DNA of 64,000 nt from Roseburia_D yibonii (GTDB lineage Bacteria > Bacillota > Clostridia > Lachnospirales > Lachnospiraceae), in NCBI RefSeq assembly GCF_014297335.1, contig NZ_JACOQH010000004.1:124001-188000 (forward strand). Reading direction: 5' to 3'. A program made the position numbers and the translations under genes. Below are positions 8,576 through 17,930 of the stretch, piece by piece (within the stretch, counting starts at the first letter, position 1; every line of letters begins with the position of its first letter). The notes under the pieces were generated by a model, which was given only the letters and a program-made list of their open reading frames with translations, made no database searches and was not told the DNA's origin.

Positions 8576-9097
8576 TTATTTCTTATTGATATCCCGCAGT
8601 CCCTCCAACAGATGAAGTGTCATCACTCCGCCTTCGATATCCACGTTCTTTACGCAGTCCTTGATGGCCGGGACCAGAAGCTCGTCCTCCCCGTCTTTCT
8701 TAATGATGTAAACGTCATTCGCGCCGGTCTGCAGCACATCTTTGATCGTGCCGAGCTCCTCGCCCTCTTCGGTCACTGCGCGCATCCCGATCAGATCGGC
8801 AATAAAGTATTCATCTTTTTTTAACTTGACTGCATGTTCTCTTGTCACATAAAGGCTTTTGCCTTTATATTTTTCAATATCATTTATATTATCGATTCCC
8901 TTGAACTTCAAAATAACCAGGTTTTTAAAAAACTTCACCTGCGCGATCTCCAAAGGCAACTGTTCTTTTCCGGTATCCAAGATTACTTCTTTTAATTTTT
9001 TAAAGCGGTTTGCGTCATCCGTTGTCGGAAATACCTTGACTTCACCGCGCACGCCATGTGTTGTGGTGATCACACCTACCTGCAATAAATCTTCCAA
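8576..9097 (-). CDS. rimM: Ribosome maturation factor RimM
   Basis: A 173-residue 16S rRNA processing factor with N-terminal RimM domain (LLQVGVITTTHGVRGEVKVFP) and C-terminal PRC-barrel (YFIADLIGMRAVTEEGEELG). The TTG at 9097 is the probable start: AGGAGG lies 8 nt upstream. The in-frame ATG at 9157 would put 20 extra codons into a perfect hairpin and matches no family start. Confidence 0.93.
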   Translation of the reverse strand: MEDLLQVGVITTTHGVRGEVKVFPTTDDANRFKKLKEVILDTGKEQLPLEIAQVKFFKNLVILKFKGIDNINDIEKYKGKSLYVTREHAVKLKKDEYFIADLIGMRAVTEEGEELGTIKDVLQTGANDVYIIKKDGEDELLVPAIKDCVKNVDIEGGVMTLHLLEGLRDINKK

Positions 9098-9129
9098 CCC
9101 ATCTTCCTCCTGCTTTTCCCGATATCCAA

Positions 9130-9180
9130 TGAGGGCACTGTAAAATATCCTGTCCATGCGGCTATTTTACAGTGCCCTCA
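9130..9180. terminator. Perfect 17-bp hairpin between khpA and rimM
   Basis: Arms 9130-9146 and 9164-9180 are exact reverse complements (17 bp, loop 17 nt). The plus side is followed by TTTTCATT; the minus (coding) side has only a weak T-tract. It ends 7 nt before the khpA stop codon. It may act as a processing site, attenuator or weak terminator inside the rpsP operon. Confidence 0.6.
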
Positions 9181-9186
9181 TTTTCA

Positions 9187-9426
9187 TTACTGTACAATTT
9201 CTACAATAACTTTTTTGTTTTCTTTTGAGGCTGCTGCTTTCACTACAGAACGGATCGCTTTCGCGATACGTCCCTGTTTGCCAATTACTTTACCCATGTC
9301 GGTCTGCGCGACACGCAGCTCCACTACAAGGGCTTTGTCATTTTCGCTTTCAGTAACAACTACTTCATCCGGATGATCTACCAGTGATTTTGCAATTACT
9401 TCCACTAATTCTTTCATTACATTCAC
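9187..9426 (-). CDS. khpA: KH-domain RNA-binding protein KhpA (YlqC)
   Basis: A 79-residue single KH-domain protein with the GxxG loop in VIGKQGRIAKAIRSVVKAAA. KhpA/KhpB are small-RNA and cell-division linked RNA binders in Gram-positives. It sits between rpsP and rimM, as ylqC does in B. subtilis. 18 nt separate it from rpsP. Confidence 0.95.
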   Translation of the reverse strand: MNVMKELVEVIAKSLVDHPDEVVVTESENDKALVVELRVAQTDMGKVIGKQGRIAKAIRSVVKAAASKENKKVIVEIVQ

Positions 9427-9444
9427 CTCACAAATCCCAAATGA

Positions 9445-9687
9445 TTATTTTACGATACCGGTAGCTTTGAAAATTCTGTTTACAGTAGCGGTCGGCTGTG
9501 CGCCGTTTGCTAACCATTTCTTTGCCAGTTCTTCATTTACATGATATTCACTAGGATCTTTTGTTGGATCATAAGTTCCGATTTCCTCGATGAATCTGCC
9601 ATCTCTTGGAGAATTCGCATCTGCTACAACGATTCTATAAAAAGGAGCTTTTTTCTGTCCTAATCTTCTTAATCTGATCTTTACCAC
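9445..9687 (-). CDS. rpsP: 30S ribosomal protein S16
   Basis: An 80-residue protein with the S16 N-terminus VKIRLRRLGQKKAPFYRIVVAD. The start codon is GTG (9687-9685) with AAGGAGG upstream. First gene of the rpsP-khpA-rimM-trmD group; 66 nt from ffh. Confidence 0.97.
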   Translation of the reverse strand: MVKIRLRRLGQKKAPFYRIVVADANSPRDGRFIEEIGTYDPTKDPSEYHVNEELAKKWLANGAQPTATVNRIFKATGIVK

Positions 9688-9753
9688 TTTCTTTCACCTC
9701 CTTGCAGGGTATTTCTATCAAAATCAACAGTTATCTGTTGGATTCTGCAAATC

Positions 9754-11118
9754 TTAAAACGGGAATTTCATTTTCCCGAAGCCGCCGAGTTTTCCTCTGC
9801 CGCCTTTTCCGCCGAACATGCCCGGCATCTGTTTCATCATCTTTTTGGTCTGTTCAAACTGCTTGACCAGGCGATTGACCTCCGCGATATCCACACCCGC
9901 GCCCTGCGCGATCCGGCGTTTTCTGCTCGGATTTAAAATGGATGGATTGCTGCGTTCCTTCGGTGTCATGGAGTAGATGATTCCTTCCACACGCGCCATC
10001 TGTTTTTCATCGATCGCGCTCTCGATCTGTGAGAGCTGCGCGCCGCCGATCCCCGGCATCATGCCGAGCACCTTGGAGATACCGCCCATTTTTTTCATCT
10101 GGTTCATGGATTCGAGATAATCATCAAATCCAAACTCAGCCTTTTTGAGCTTCTGCTCCATCTTTTTGGCTTTTTCCTCATCGAGGTCTTCCTGCGCCTT
10201 TTCAATGAGCGTTAAGACATCACCCATTCCAAGGATACGGGATGCCATACGATCCGGATAAAACTGCTCGAGATCGGAAAGTTTCTCACCCATACCGACA
10301 TAAAGGATCGGCTTTCCGGTTACCGCACGGATCGACAATGCCGCTCCGCCTCTGGTATCACCGTCCAGTTTGGTCAGGATCACGCCATCGATCCCGATCT
10401 TTTCATCGAAAGTGCCTGCGACATTCACGGCGTCCTGACCGGTCATCGCATCAACGACAAGGATCGTCTCTGTCACCTCGATATTTTCTTTTATCTCAAC
10501 GAGTTCCGCCATCATCTCTTCATCTACATGAAGCCGTCCGGCAGTATCGATGATCACTACATTAAATCCGCCTTTTGCGGCATGTTCCATCGCGGCTTTC
10601 GCGATATCCACAGGACGGTTCTTATCTCCCATGGCAAATACTTCCACGCCCTGCTTCTCGCCATTGATCTTTAACTGATCGATCGCAGCCGGACGGTAGA
10701 CATCACAGGCAACCAAAAGCGGTTTTCTGCCTTTTTGCTTTAACTTTCCGGCGATCTTCGCTGTCGTGGTCGTCTTACCTGCACCCTGAAGACCTGCCAT
10801 CATGAGCACGGTGATCTCGTTCGACGGCTTTAACAAAAGCTCTGTCGTCTCAGATCCCATGAGTTTTACCATTTCCTCATTTACGATCTTAATGACCATC
10901 TGTCCCGGATTCAGACCGTTCATAACATCCGATCCGATCGCGCGTTCCTGTACCGACTTTGTAAACTGTTTTACCACCTTGAAGTTTACATCCGCCTCAA
11001 GAAGCGCCAGCTTGACTTCCTTTAACGCTGCTTTGACATCATCCTCGGTCAGGCGTCCCTTGCTCCGCAGATTGCGGAATACGTTCTGCAGTTTTTCTGA
11101 TAAACTGTCAAATGCCAT
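9754..11118 (-). CDS. ffh: Signal recognition particle protein Ffh
   Basis: A 454-residue GTPase that binds signal sequences and 4.5S RNA. N domain, then G domain with GLQGAGKTTTTAKIAG (about 109-124), DTAGRLHVD and TKLDGDTRGGA, then the Met-rich M domain ending in MPGMFGGKGGRG. It starts 1 nt after ylxM ends, so the two are coupled. ftsY, its receptor, lies 2.2 kb upstream in the same strand. Confidence 0.98.
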   Translation of the reverse strand: MAFDSLSEKLQNVFRNLRSKGRLTEDDVKAALKEVKLALLEADVNFKVVKQFTKSVQERAIGSDVMNGLNPGQMVIKIVNEEMVKLMGSETTELLLKPSNEITVLMMAGLQGAGKTTTTAKIAGKLKQKGRKPLLVACDVYRPAAIDQLKINGEKQGVEVFAMGDKNRPVDIAKAAMEHAAKGGFNVVIIDTAGRLHVDEEMMAELVEIKENIEVTETILVVDAMTGQDAVNVAGTFDEKIGIDGVILTKLDGDTRGGAALSIRAVTGKPILYVGMGEKLSDLEQFYPDRMASRILGMGDVLTLIEKAQEDLDEEKAKKMEQKLKKAEFGFDDYLESMNQMKKMGGISKVLGMMPGIGGAQLSQIESAIDEKQMARVEGIIYSMTPKERSNPSILNPSRKRRIAQGAGVDIAEVNRLVKQFEQTKKMMKQMPGMFGGKGGRGKLGGFGKMKFPF

Positions 11119-11119
11119 A

Positions 11120-11464
11120 TTACAGCTCCTCTAATATCTCATTGGATAAATTCTCTATCTCGTTTAAAATCTGATCTTCCGGCTTTTCATGAAACTGCTT
11201 TGCCAGAATATGGATCTTTGATACTTTCTGCTTCGCGGAAAGGAACTTCGCTACCAGATGTAACTTCTCCTCGTAGCCTTCGAGCGTCCGGTTACAGCGT
11301 CTCACCATATCATGCACGCCCTGTCTGCTGATCCCCTCGTCCTTCGCGATCTCGCCAAGGGAGAGATCATTAAATACAAAATCTTCATATATCCTGCGCT
11401 GATGTTCGTTCAAAAGCTCTCCGTAAAAATCATACAGATAAGCCTGTTCCAGCTTTTCTTCCAT
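11120..11464 (-). CDS. ylxM: YlxM/p13-like helix-turn-helix protein, SRP operon
   Basis: A 114-residue UPF0122 protein with a sigma-4-like helix-turn-helix (NDLSLGEIAKDEGISRQGVHDMVRR, residues 31-55, written here as a region). YlxM modulates SRP GTPase activity in streptococci. It leads the ylxM-ffh operon and has a strong promoter upstream. Confidence 0.93.
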   Translation of the reverse strand: MEEKLEQAYLYDFYGELLNEHQRRIYEDFVFNDLSLGEIAKDEGISRQGVHDMVRRCNRTLEGYEEKLHLVAKFLSAKQKVSKIHILAKQFHEKPEDQILNEIENLSNEILEEL

Positions 11465-11493
11465 ATCCGACTCCTTATCTACGAACCTAGTGT

Positions 11494-11522
11494 ATCATAC
11501 AATAAAAGAAGCAGGGTGTCAA
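11494..11522 (-). promoter_or_regulatory. Strong sigma-A promoter for ylxM-ffh
   Basis: Minus strand TTGACA (consensus -35), 17-nt spacer, TATGAT (-10). The -35 hexamer and spacer lie in the downstream arm of the terminator hairpin that ends the preceding gene, so one sequence serves both functions. Confidence 0.85.
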
Positions 11523-11551
11523 GTGTTTTTTCTTTACACCCTGCTTCTTTT
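11504..11551. terminator. Terminator downstream of the coiled-coil membrane protein gene
   Basis: Arms 11504-11519 and 11536-11551 form a perfect 16-bp stem with a 16-nt loop. T-runs flank both sides (TTTTATTG on the minus transcript, TTTTTT on the plus). It overlaps the ylxM promoter. Confidence 0.85.
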
Positions 11552-11566
11552 TTGAAAAAGCTGCAT

Positions 11567-12115
11567 TTAATGGAATAAATAAGCCAGTTCCACGATTCCG
11601 CCTGCCAGCGAAAGCAGCGAGAACGCCCCTGCCGCCACCTCGATCTTTCCTTCATGCAGAAAGAAATTCGCGGTGGAAAAGGTAAATACAAAGGCAAGCA
11701 GGGCGAACGGCAGGAATTTCACAGGCGCGAAAGGCACATGACCGATCCACGCGACGAAAACCGCCGCTCCAAAGCCCGCCGCAAAACAAAGAAGGAGAAG
11801 GATCACGAAAAAGATCCGGTTTTTAAAAGACGGTTTCTTTTCACTCCGCATCTCGACTTTGGCAATCTTCTTTTCCGCTTTTTTCGCCAGTTTTGCGTTG
11901 CGCGCGTCCTCTTTTTCCAGCTGTTTTCTTCTTTTTTCTTCCAGCTCGCGCCCTTTCATCTCTTCCTCAAACGCGGCTCTCTGCTGTTTTAAATCTTCTT
12001 TTTCCTGTTTTTTCCGCTCTTTTTCCCGGAGCTTTTCTTCCCTGCGTTCCTGTCTTGTTACCTTTTCTTCTTTCGGCCGTTCTTCCTCAAAAATGTCTTC
12101 GCTTCTTCCAAACAT
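11567..12115 (-). CDS. Coiled-coil membrane protein of unknown function
   Basis: A 182-residue protein. Residues 1-95 are extremely Lys/Glu/Arg rich and predicted coiled coil; residues 100-182 hold about three hydrophobic segments (FVILLLLCFAAGFGAAVFVAW, FLPFALLAFVFTF, GAFSLLSLAGGIVELAYLF). The topology suggests a cytoplasmic coil tethered to the membrane. I do not recognise the family. It interrupts the ftsY-ylxM link found in B. subtilis and ends at a strong terminator. Confidence 0.75.
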   Translation of the reverse strand: MFGRSEDIFEEERPKEEKVTRQERREEKLREKERKKQEKEDLKQQRAAFEEEMKGRELEEKRRKQLEKEDARNAKLAKKAEKKIAKVEMRSEKKPSFKNRIFFVILLLLCFAAGFGAAVFVAWIGHVPFAPVKFLPFALLAFVFTFSTANFFLHEGKIEVAAGAFSLLSLAGGIVELAYLFH

Positions 12116-12148
12116 TCGCTGCCCTCCGCCATTTTCTTTCCAAAAAAC

Positions 12149-13369
12149 TTACAGATTTGCCTGAACTACTTTCGGTTTGTAACCGTTTCTCTCCAGTGCA
12201 CTTATAATCTTGTTCTTGTGATCGGTTCCAAACGATTCCATCGTGATACGGAGTTCTACCTGCGCGGTACGGTTTGTTGTAACGAACTGATTGTGCTCCA
12301 GTTTTACTACGTTACCCTGCTCTTTGGCGATCGTATCCGCCACCTTGCAGAGTTCACCCGGCTTATCCGGAAGCAGTACCGATACGGTAAAGATACGGTC
12401 ACGGAAAATAAGTCCCTGCTGTACGACCGATGACATCGTGATCACATCCATGTTTCCGCCGCTTAAGATGGAAACCACACGTTTGTCCTTCACATTCAGA
12501 TGCTTTAACGCGGCAACCGTAAGAAGACCGGAATTTTCCACGATCATCTTATGATTTTCCACCATATCAAGGAAAGAAACGACTAACTCATGATCTTCTA
12601 CGGTAATGATATCATCCAGATTTTTCTGAAGATACGGGAAGATCTTTGATCCCGGTGTCTTTACCGCGGTTCCGTCCGCGATCGTGTTGACGTTCGGAAG
12701 CGTCGTCACTTTTCCGGAAGCCAGGGACGCCTTCATACATGCAGCGCCCGCCGGCTCCACGCCGATGACTTTTACCTTCGGATTTAAGAGCTTGGCAAGT
12801 GTGGACACACCGGTCGCAAGTCCGCCGCCGCCGATCGGAACGAGGATATATTCCACAAGCGGAAGTTCTTTAAAGATCTCCATCGCGATTGTTCCCTGTC
12901 CGGTCGCAACCGCCGGATCATCGAACGGATGCACGAACGTATAGCCCTTTTCCTCGGCAAGCTTTAACGCATACTCACAGGCTTCATCATAAACATCCCC
13001 GTGAAGGATCACCTCTGCGCCATATCCTTTGGTGCGGTTTACCTTGATAAGCGGTGTCGTCGTCGGCATAACGATCACTGCCTTGACACCATAACATTTT
13101 GCCGCGTAGGCAACGCCCTGCGCATGGTTTCCGGCAGATGCCGTGATCAGCCCCTTCTTTCTTTCCTCATCGGAAAGTGTGCTGATCTTATAATAAGCGC
13201 CGCGCACTTTGTACGCGCCGGTATACTGCAGATTTTCCGGTTTTAAATAAACCTTGTTTCCACTCTGTCCGCTCAGATACTCGCTGTATACAAGCTTTGT
13301 CTCCAACGTTACTTCTTTTACTTTCTCACTTGCTTCCTCAAACTTATCCAATGTCAACATCTTAATCAT
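12149..13369 (-). CDS. ilvA: Threonine ammonia-lyase with C-terminal ACT domain
   Basis: A 406-residue PLP enzyme deaminating threonine to 2-oxobutanoate. The PLP lysine lies in TGAYKVRGAYYK, the phosphate loop in IGGGGLATGV, and a C-terminal ACT-like domain begins about residue 325 (LLPDKPGELCKVADTIAKEQGN). Length and domain layout fit the short TdcB/IlvA type common in Clostridia, so the symbol could equally be tdcB. The ATG at 13369 (GGAG close upstream) overlaps the ftsY stop by 8 nt. A biosynthetic or catabolic role is not decided by the sequence. Confidence 0.9.
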   Translation of the reverse strand: MIKMLTLDKFEEASEKVKEVTLETKLVYSEYLSGQSGNKVYLKPENLQYTGAYKVRGAYYKISTLSDEERKKGLITASAGNHAQGVAYAAKCYGVKAVIVMPTTTPLIKVNRTKGYGAEVILHGDVYDEACEYALKLAEEKGYTFVHPFDDPAVATGQGTIAMEIFKELPLVEYILVPIGGGGLATGVSTLAKLLNPKVKVIGVEPAGAACMKASLASGKVTTLPNVNTIADGTAVKTPGSKIFPYLQKNLDDIITVEDHELVVSFLDMVENHKMIVENSGLLTVAALKHLNVKDKRVVSILSGGNMDVITMSSVVQQGLIFRDRIFTVSVLLPDKPGELCKVADTIAKEQGNVVKLEHNQFVTTNRTAQVELRITMESFGTDHKNKIISALERNGYKPKVVQANL

Positions 13370-14324
13370 TTTCTCCTTCCTCGTGTTCCTGTGCTCCCTC
13401 ACCACGGTCGAACAGCGCGTTCACAAATTCTTCCGGGTCAAACTTCTGCAGATCATCGATCGTTTCACCGACACCGATGTATTTCACCGGGATCTGTAAT
13501 TCGGACTGGATCGCCACTGCGATTCCGCCCTTTGCCGTTCCGTCCATTTTGGTCAGGATGATTCCGGTCAGATCCGTCACTTCCGCGAACTGTTTTGCCT
13601 GTGCGAGCGCGTTCTGTCCGGTTGTGGCATCCAACACTACCAGTGTCTCACGGTATGCGTCCGGATATTCTTTTTCCAGGATCCGGTTGATCTTTCGCAG
13701 TTCTTCCATCAGGTTCTTCTTGTTGTGCAGTCTTCCTGCCGTATCGCAGAGAAGGACATCCGCGTTTCTTGCTTTTGCCGCCGCAACCGCGTCATAAATG
13801 ACTGCCGCCGGGTCGCTTCCCTCCTGGCCGCCGATCATGTCCACGCCGGCACGGTTCGCCCATTCTTTTAACTGTTCTCCTGCCGCCGCGCGGAATGTAT
13901 CCGCCGCCGCAAGTACCACTTTCTTTCCCTGCGCCTTTAATTTTCCCGCAAGCTTTCCTACAGATGTTGTTTTTCCCACACCGTTGACACCAACGATCAG
14001 TACCACCGACTTTTCTTCCTCAAACCGGTACGCGGTCTCTCCCACCTGCATCTGTTCTTTGATGCTTTCGATCAGAAGTTCCTTGCACTCATCCGGCTTC
14101 TTGATGTGGTTTTCCTTCACCTTCTGCTTTAAGGATTCCAAAATATTTTCTGTCGCGGAGACTCCGATATCTCCCATGATGAGGATTTCCTCGATCTCTT
14201 CGTAAAAATCCTCATCGATCTGAGAAAAGCCGCCAAACACCGCGTCTATCCCGGATACGATATTATCTCTTGTCTTGGTCAGTCCCGATACGAGACGACT
14301 GAAAAAACCTTTTTTCTCTCCCAT
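13362..14324 (-). CDS. ftsY: Signal recognition particle receptor FtsY
   Basis: A 320-residue SRP receptor GTPase. N domain, then G domain with GVNGVGKTTSVGKLAG (about 114-129), DTAGRLHNK and TKMDGTAKGG. The N-terminal acidic A domain is very short, as usual for Gram-positives. It follows smc by about 23 nt in the conserved rnc-smc-ftsY order. Confidence 0.97.
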   Translation of the reverse strand: MGEKKGFFSRLVSGLTKTRDNIVSGIDAVFGGFSQIDEDFYEEIEEILIMGDIGVSATENILESLKQKVKENHIKKPDECKELLIESIKEQMQVGETAYRFEEEKSVVLIVGVNGVGKTTSVGKLAGKLKAQGKKVVLAAADTFRAAAGEQLKEWANRAGVDMIGGQEGSDPAAVIYDAVAAAKARNADVLLCDTAGRLHNKKNLMEELRKINRILEKEYPDAYRETLVVLDATTGQNALAQAKQFAEVTDLTGIILTKMDGTAKGGIAVAIQSELQIPVKYIGVGETIDDLQKFDPEEFVNALFDRGEGAQEHEEGEND

Positions 14325-14347
14325 CTTCTGCCCTTCTTTCTTTTTTG

Positions 14348-17300
14348 CTACTGTTCCAGATCATTTTCAATCAGATTTACCGATACCAGCGTGGAAACGC
14401 CCTTTTCCTGCATGGTGATACCATACAGACGATCTGCCGCATTCATGGTTCCTCTTCGGTGCGTGATCACGATAAACTGTGTATTTTTCGTCAATTTATG
14501 CAGATACTGCGCAAAACGGTCTACGTTTGAATCGTCGAGCGCCGCCTCGATCTCGTCCAAGAGACAGAACGGAGACGGTTTCAGATTCTGGATCGCAAAC
14601 AAAAGCGCGATCGCCGTCAGCGACTTCTCGCCACCGGAAAGCTGCATCATGTTCTGGAGCTTCTTTCCCGGCGGCTGCGCGATGATACGGATGCCGCATT
14701 CCAGGATGTCCTCATCCTCCACCAGTTCCAGGGTTCCCTTTCCGCCACCGAAAAGGTCCTTAAACGCCTTGTCAAATTCATGCTGGATCTCTGCGAATTT
14801 TTCTGTGAACTGCTTACGCATTCCGCTGTCCAGATCCTCGATCACGCCGATCAACGTCTTCTCGGCTTCGATCAGGTCATCATGCTGGTTTTTCAAAAAC
14901 TCGTAACGCTCGGAGAGTTCCTTGTAATCCTCGATCGCATTGACATTGACATCCCCGAGTTTGCGGATCTCCTCTTTTAACGACGCGATCATCTTTTTTA
15001 ACTGCGGAAGATCCCCATACTCCTCCCTGCGCAGTTCTTCTGCCGCATGAAGTGTCAGTTCGTATTCTTCCCACATATAATTGTTCTGGTATTCCTGTGC
15101 TTCCTCGAGTTTTTCCCTCTGGGCATTCAAACGGAAGATCTCCTTGTCAAGTTCTCCGACGCGTTTGGTGATATCCTCGCGTTTCTGAAAGAATCCCTTA
15201 TATTCCGCAGACATCTCTTCTTTTTTTGCCTGATCTTCTTTTAACTGCTTCTCCAGATCCGCATGGCTGCCATCCGAGGCAAGGATCGTCTTTTCGATCT
15301 CCTCGATGTCGTGTTTTTTCTTCTGGACATCACCTTTTGCCTCTTTTGCCTGATTTTTCAGGGAATCCGCTTCTTCTTTCAGATGCGCGATCTCCCGGTC
15401 GATACGTCCGGTATTTTCCAGGATAAATTCTTCCTTCTGTAAAAATCCTGCCTCTTCCATCTGGATCTTCGCCGCTTTTTCCTTCGCGGCATCTTCCGCT
15501 TTGGTCTGTTCCTCTAACACGCTCTGGAGCCGGTTGTTTTCCTCTCCGATCTCCTTTTCGCGTTTTGCCATGACTTCGATCTCGTCTGTGATCTTTTCCT
15601 TGTTTTCCGCAATCTCCGCGATCTGCGCCTCGATCTCTTTGCTCTCGCGTCTCAGACCTGCATAGACATTTTCGCTCTCTTCCTGTCTGTCCTTTGCGCG
15701 TTTTAAATTCATTTCCGCGGTGTTCTGTGCAAGATACTGCTCCTGCAGTTTTACTTTCGCGGACTCGATATCCTCAGCAAGAAGCGCCTGCGCGGTCTTT
15801 ATCTCTTCCGACCTTGCCCTGCAACTTTTGATCTGTGCCACCAGCTCTTTCATGCTCTGTTCAAGCGTGTCGATCTCCCGCTTTCTTCCAAGCAGATTGC
15901 TGTTATTTTTAAACGCTCCACCTGCCAGCGAACCGCCCGGGCTTAGATATTCCCCTTCCAGCGTGACGATATGTAACGAATACTGGCTTTTTTTCGCCAG
16001 TGCCAGTGCATGGTCGATCGTGTCTGCCACAAGCACCCTGCCAAGCAGATAGGAAAGCACACCCGCGTATTTTTCCTGCGTCTGCACCAGCGTATTCGCG
16101 AATCCGAGGATTCCTTCCTCCGCCAGATACTTCTCGTTTTTGGAATTATCTTTTCCGCGGACACTGGTCAGCGGCAGAAATGTTGCGCGTCCCAGACGGT
16201 TTTTCTTTAAATAACCGATCATCCGCTTCGCGGTCGTCTCATCCTCCGTCACGATATTCTGGATATTTCCGCCAAGCGCTGTCTCGATCGCGGTCTCATA
16301 CTTTTTATCCACTTTAATGAGATCCGCCACAACGCCAAGAAGTCCGGCTTCGTTCTCTTTTTGTTCCATCACTTTGCGGATACTGTTTCCGTATCCCTCG
16401 TAACGCTCCGCGATGTTCTTTAACGATTCCAGCTTCGACTGCTCCTTGTGGTAGGAAAGTCTCGCCGTATCCAGCGTCTCGTTTACTTCCCGCTGTTTTT
16501 TCTTCCATTCCGCAGCTTTCTGCTCCATCTCCTGCATGGAAGTATTTAAGCCCGAGATCACCTCACAGGTCTTTTTATATTCTTCCTCATACTGCCCGAG
16601 GACATTCTTTAAATCATTTTCCTCGCTCTTCCGCTCCAAAAGCCGCTTGGTGAGTTCCGCCTTGCGGATGTTAATCTGCTCTAACATCGTATCGTAACGC
16701 TGTTGTCCCGCTTTGATCGATGCCTTGTTATTTAAAAGGGCAATGATCTCGCTCTTGCCCGCTTCCATGCGTGCGCTGCACTGCGCGATCTCATCCCGGA
16801 TCTTTTTTAAATCCTCTTCCGCCTGCCGCCGCTTCGCGCCGGTCTCTTCAAGCCCCGCAGCCAGTTCTTTTTTCCGCTCCTCGTAAGTTGCGCGCTCCGC
16901 CTGCTTTGCTTCCTTCTCCCGCTCGATCGCGTCCAGACGGCTCTTTAAATGCTCATCGGTAAGTTCCGCCGTGTGGATCTGTTCACGCAGGACATTGATC
17001 TGCCCTTCCAGCTTTCCTTTCATAACGCTGGTGTTACTCAGCTGATCCTTGGTCTGGTCGATCTTTTCATCAAGCGCTTCCATCTCGCGTTCCAGCTTCT
17101 CATACTCGGATTTAATGCCCTCGTAGGATTCATTCGCCTCTTTTAACTCGTCATCCGCGATCCGGTACTTACCGGCCACTTCTTTTTGCTGTTCCTCGAT
17201 CCTCTTTGTTTCCAGAAGAAACATATTGACATCGTAAGTTTTCAGTTCTTCTTTTTTCTGAAGATAGATCTTCGCGGTTTTCGCCTGTTTTTCCAGCGGA

Positions 17301-17908
17301 ATAACCTGGCGCTCAAGTTCCGACAAAATGTCATTGACACGGACAAGGTTCTCCCGCTCGTCCGCCAGCTTTTTCTGCGCCGCAGCCTTTCTGCGCTTAA
17401 ATTTTACGATTCCTGCCGCTTCGTCAAAAAGTTCTCTCCGTTCCTCCGGCTTACCATTTAGGATCTTTTCGATCTGACCCTGTCCGATGATGGAATATCC
17501 CTCTTTACCGATACCGGTGTCATAAAACAGTTCGTTGACATCCTTAAGACGGCACGGATTTCCATTCAAAAGATACTCGCTCTCGCCGGAGCGGTACACG
17601 CGACGTGCTACCGTGACCTCCGCGAAATCCACTGCCAGCTTGTGATCCGAATTGTCCAGTGTGATCGCGACATACGCATAGCTTAACGGTTTCCTGTTCT
17701 CGGTTCCCGCAAATATGATATCCTGCATGCTGGCACCACGAAGCTGTTTTGCGCTCTGCTCACCGAGCACCCAGCGCACGGCATCCGCGACATTACTCTT
17801 TCCACTGCCGTTTGGCCCCACAATGCCGGTAATTCCGTTATGAAAATCAAAAACGATCTTATTGGCAAAGGATTTAAAGCCGTGTACCTCAATACTCTTT
17901 AAATACAT
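14348..17908 (-). CDS. smc: Chromosome segregation protein SMC
   Basis: 1186 residues. Walker A GPNGSGKSN near residue 32, a first long coiled coil (about 170-500), the hinge (about 515-640, with GGAFKNNSN), a second coiled coil (about 670-1010) and the C-terminal ATPase half with LSGGEKSLTAIALLFA and CLLDEIEAALDDSN. It forms the condensin core with ScpAB, which are not in the window. Lies between rnc and ftsY as in B. subtilis. Confidence 0.98.
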   Translation of the reverse strand: MYLKSIEVHGFKSFANKIVFDFHNGITGIVGPNGSGKSNVADAVRWVLGEQSAKQLRGASMQDIIFAGTENRKPLSYAYVAITLDNSDHKLAVDFAEVTVARRVYRSGESEYLLNGNPCRLKDVNELFYDTGIGKEGYSIIGQGQIEKILNGKPEERRELFDEAAGIVKFKRRKAAAQKKLADERENLVRVNDILSELERQVIPLEKQAKTAKIYLQKKEELKTYDVNMFLLETKRIEEQQKEVAGKYRIADDELKEANESYEGIKSEYEKLEREMEALDEKIDQTKDQLSNTSVMKGKLEGQINVLREQIHTAELTDEHLKSRLDAIEREKEAKQAERATYEERKKELAAGLEETGAKRRQAEEDLKKIRDEIAQCSARMEAGKSEIIALLNNKASIKAGQQRYDTMLEQINIRKAELTKRLLERKSEENDLKNVLGQYEEEYKKTCEVISGLNTSMQEMEQKAAEWKKKQREVNETLDTARLSYHKEQSKLESLKNIAERYEGYGNSIRKVMEQKENEAGLLGVVADLIKVDKKYETAIETALGGNIQNIVTEDETTAKRMIGYLKKNRLGRATFLPLTSVRGKDNSKNEKYLAEEGILGFANTLVQTQEKYAGVLSYLLGRVLVADTIDHALALAKKSQYSLHIVTLEGEYLSPGGSLAGGAFKNNSNLLGRKREIDTLEQSMKELVAQIKSCRARSEEIKTAQALLAEDIESAKVKLQEQYLAQNTAEMNLKRAKDRQEESENVYAGLRRESKEIEAQIAEIAENKEKITDEIEVMAKREKEIGEENNRLQSVLEEQTKAEDAAKEKAAKIQMEEAGFLQKEEFILENTGRIDREIAHLKEEADSLKNQAKEAKGDVQKKKHDIEEIEKTILASDGSHADLEKQLKEDQAKKEEMSAEYKGFFQKREDITKRVGELDKEIFRLNAQREKLEEAQEYQNNYMWEEYELTLHAAEELRREEYGDLPQLKKMIASLKEEIRKLGDVNVNAIEDYKELSERYEFLKNQHDDLIEAEKTLIGVIEDLDSGMRKQFTEKFAEIQHEFDKAFKDLFGGGKGTLELVEDEDILECGIRIIAQPPGKKLQNMMQLSGGEKSLTAIALLFAIQNLKPSPFCLLDEIEAALDDSNVDRFAQYLHKLTKNTQFIVITHRRGTMNAADRLYGITMQEKGVSTLVSVNLIENDLEQ

Positions 17909-17930
17909 ATTCTCTCCCGTTTCCTGTCTG

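Noticed and set aside
9098..9157. Upstream 20-codon extension of rimM
   Set aside because: It lies in the perfect hairpin and lacks a ribosome site; the TTG at 9097 has AGGAGG and matches the family start.
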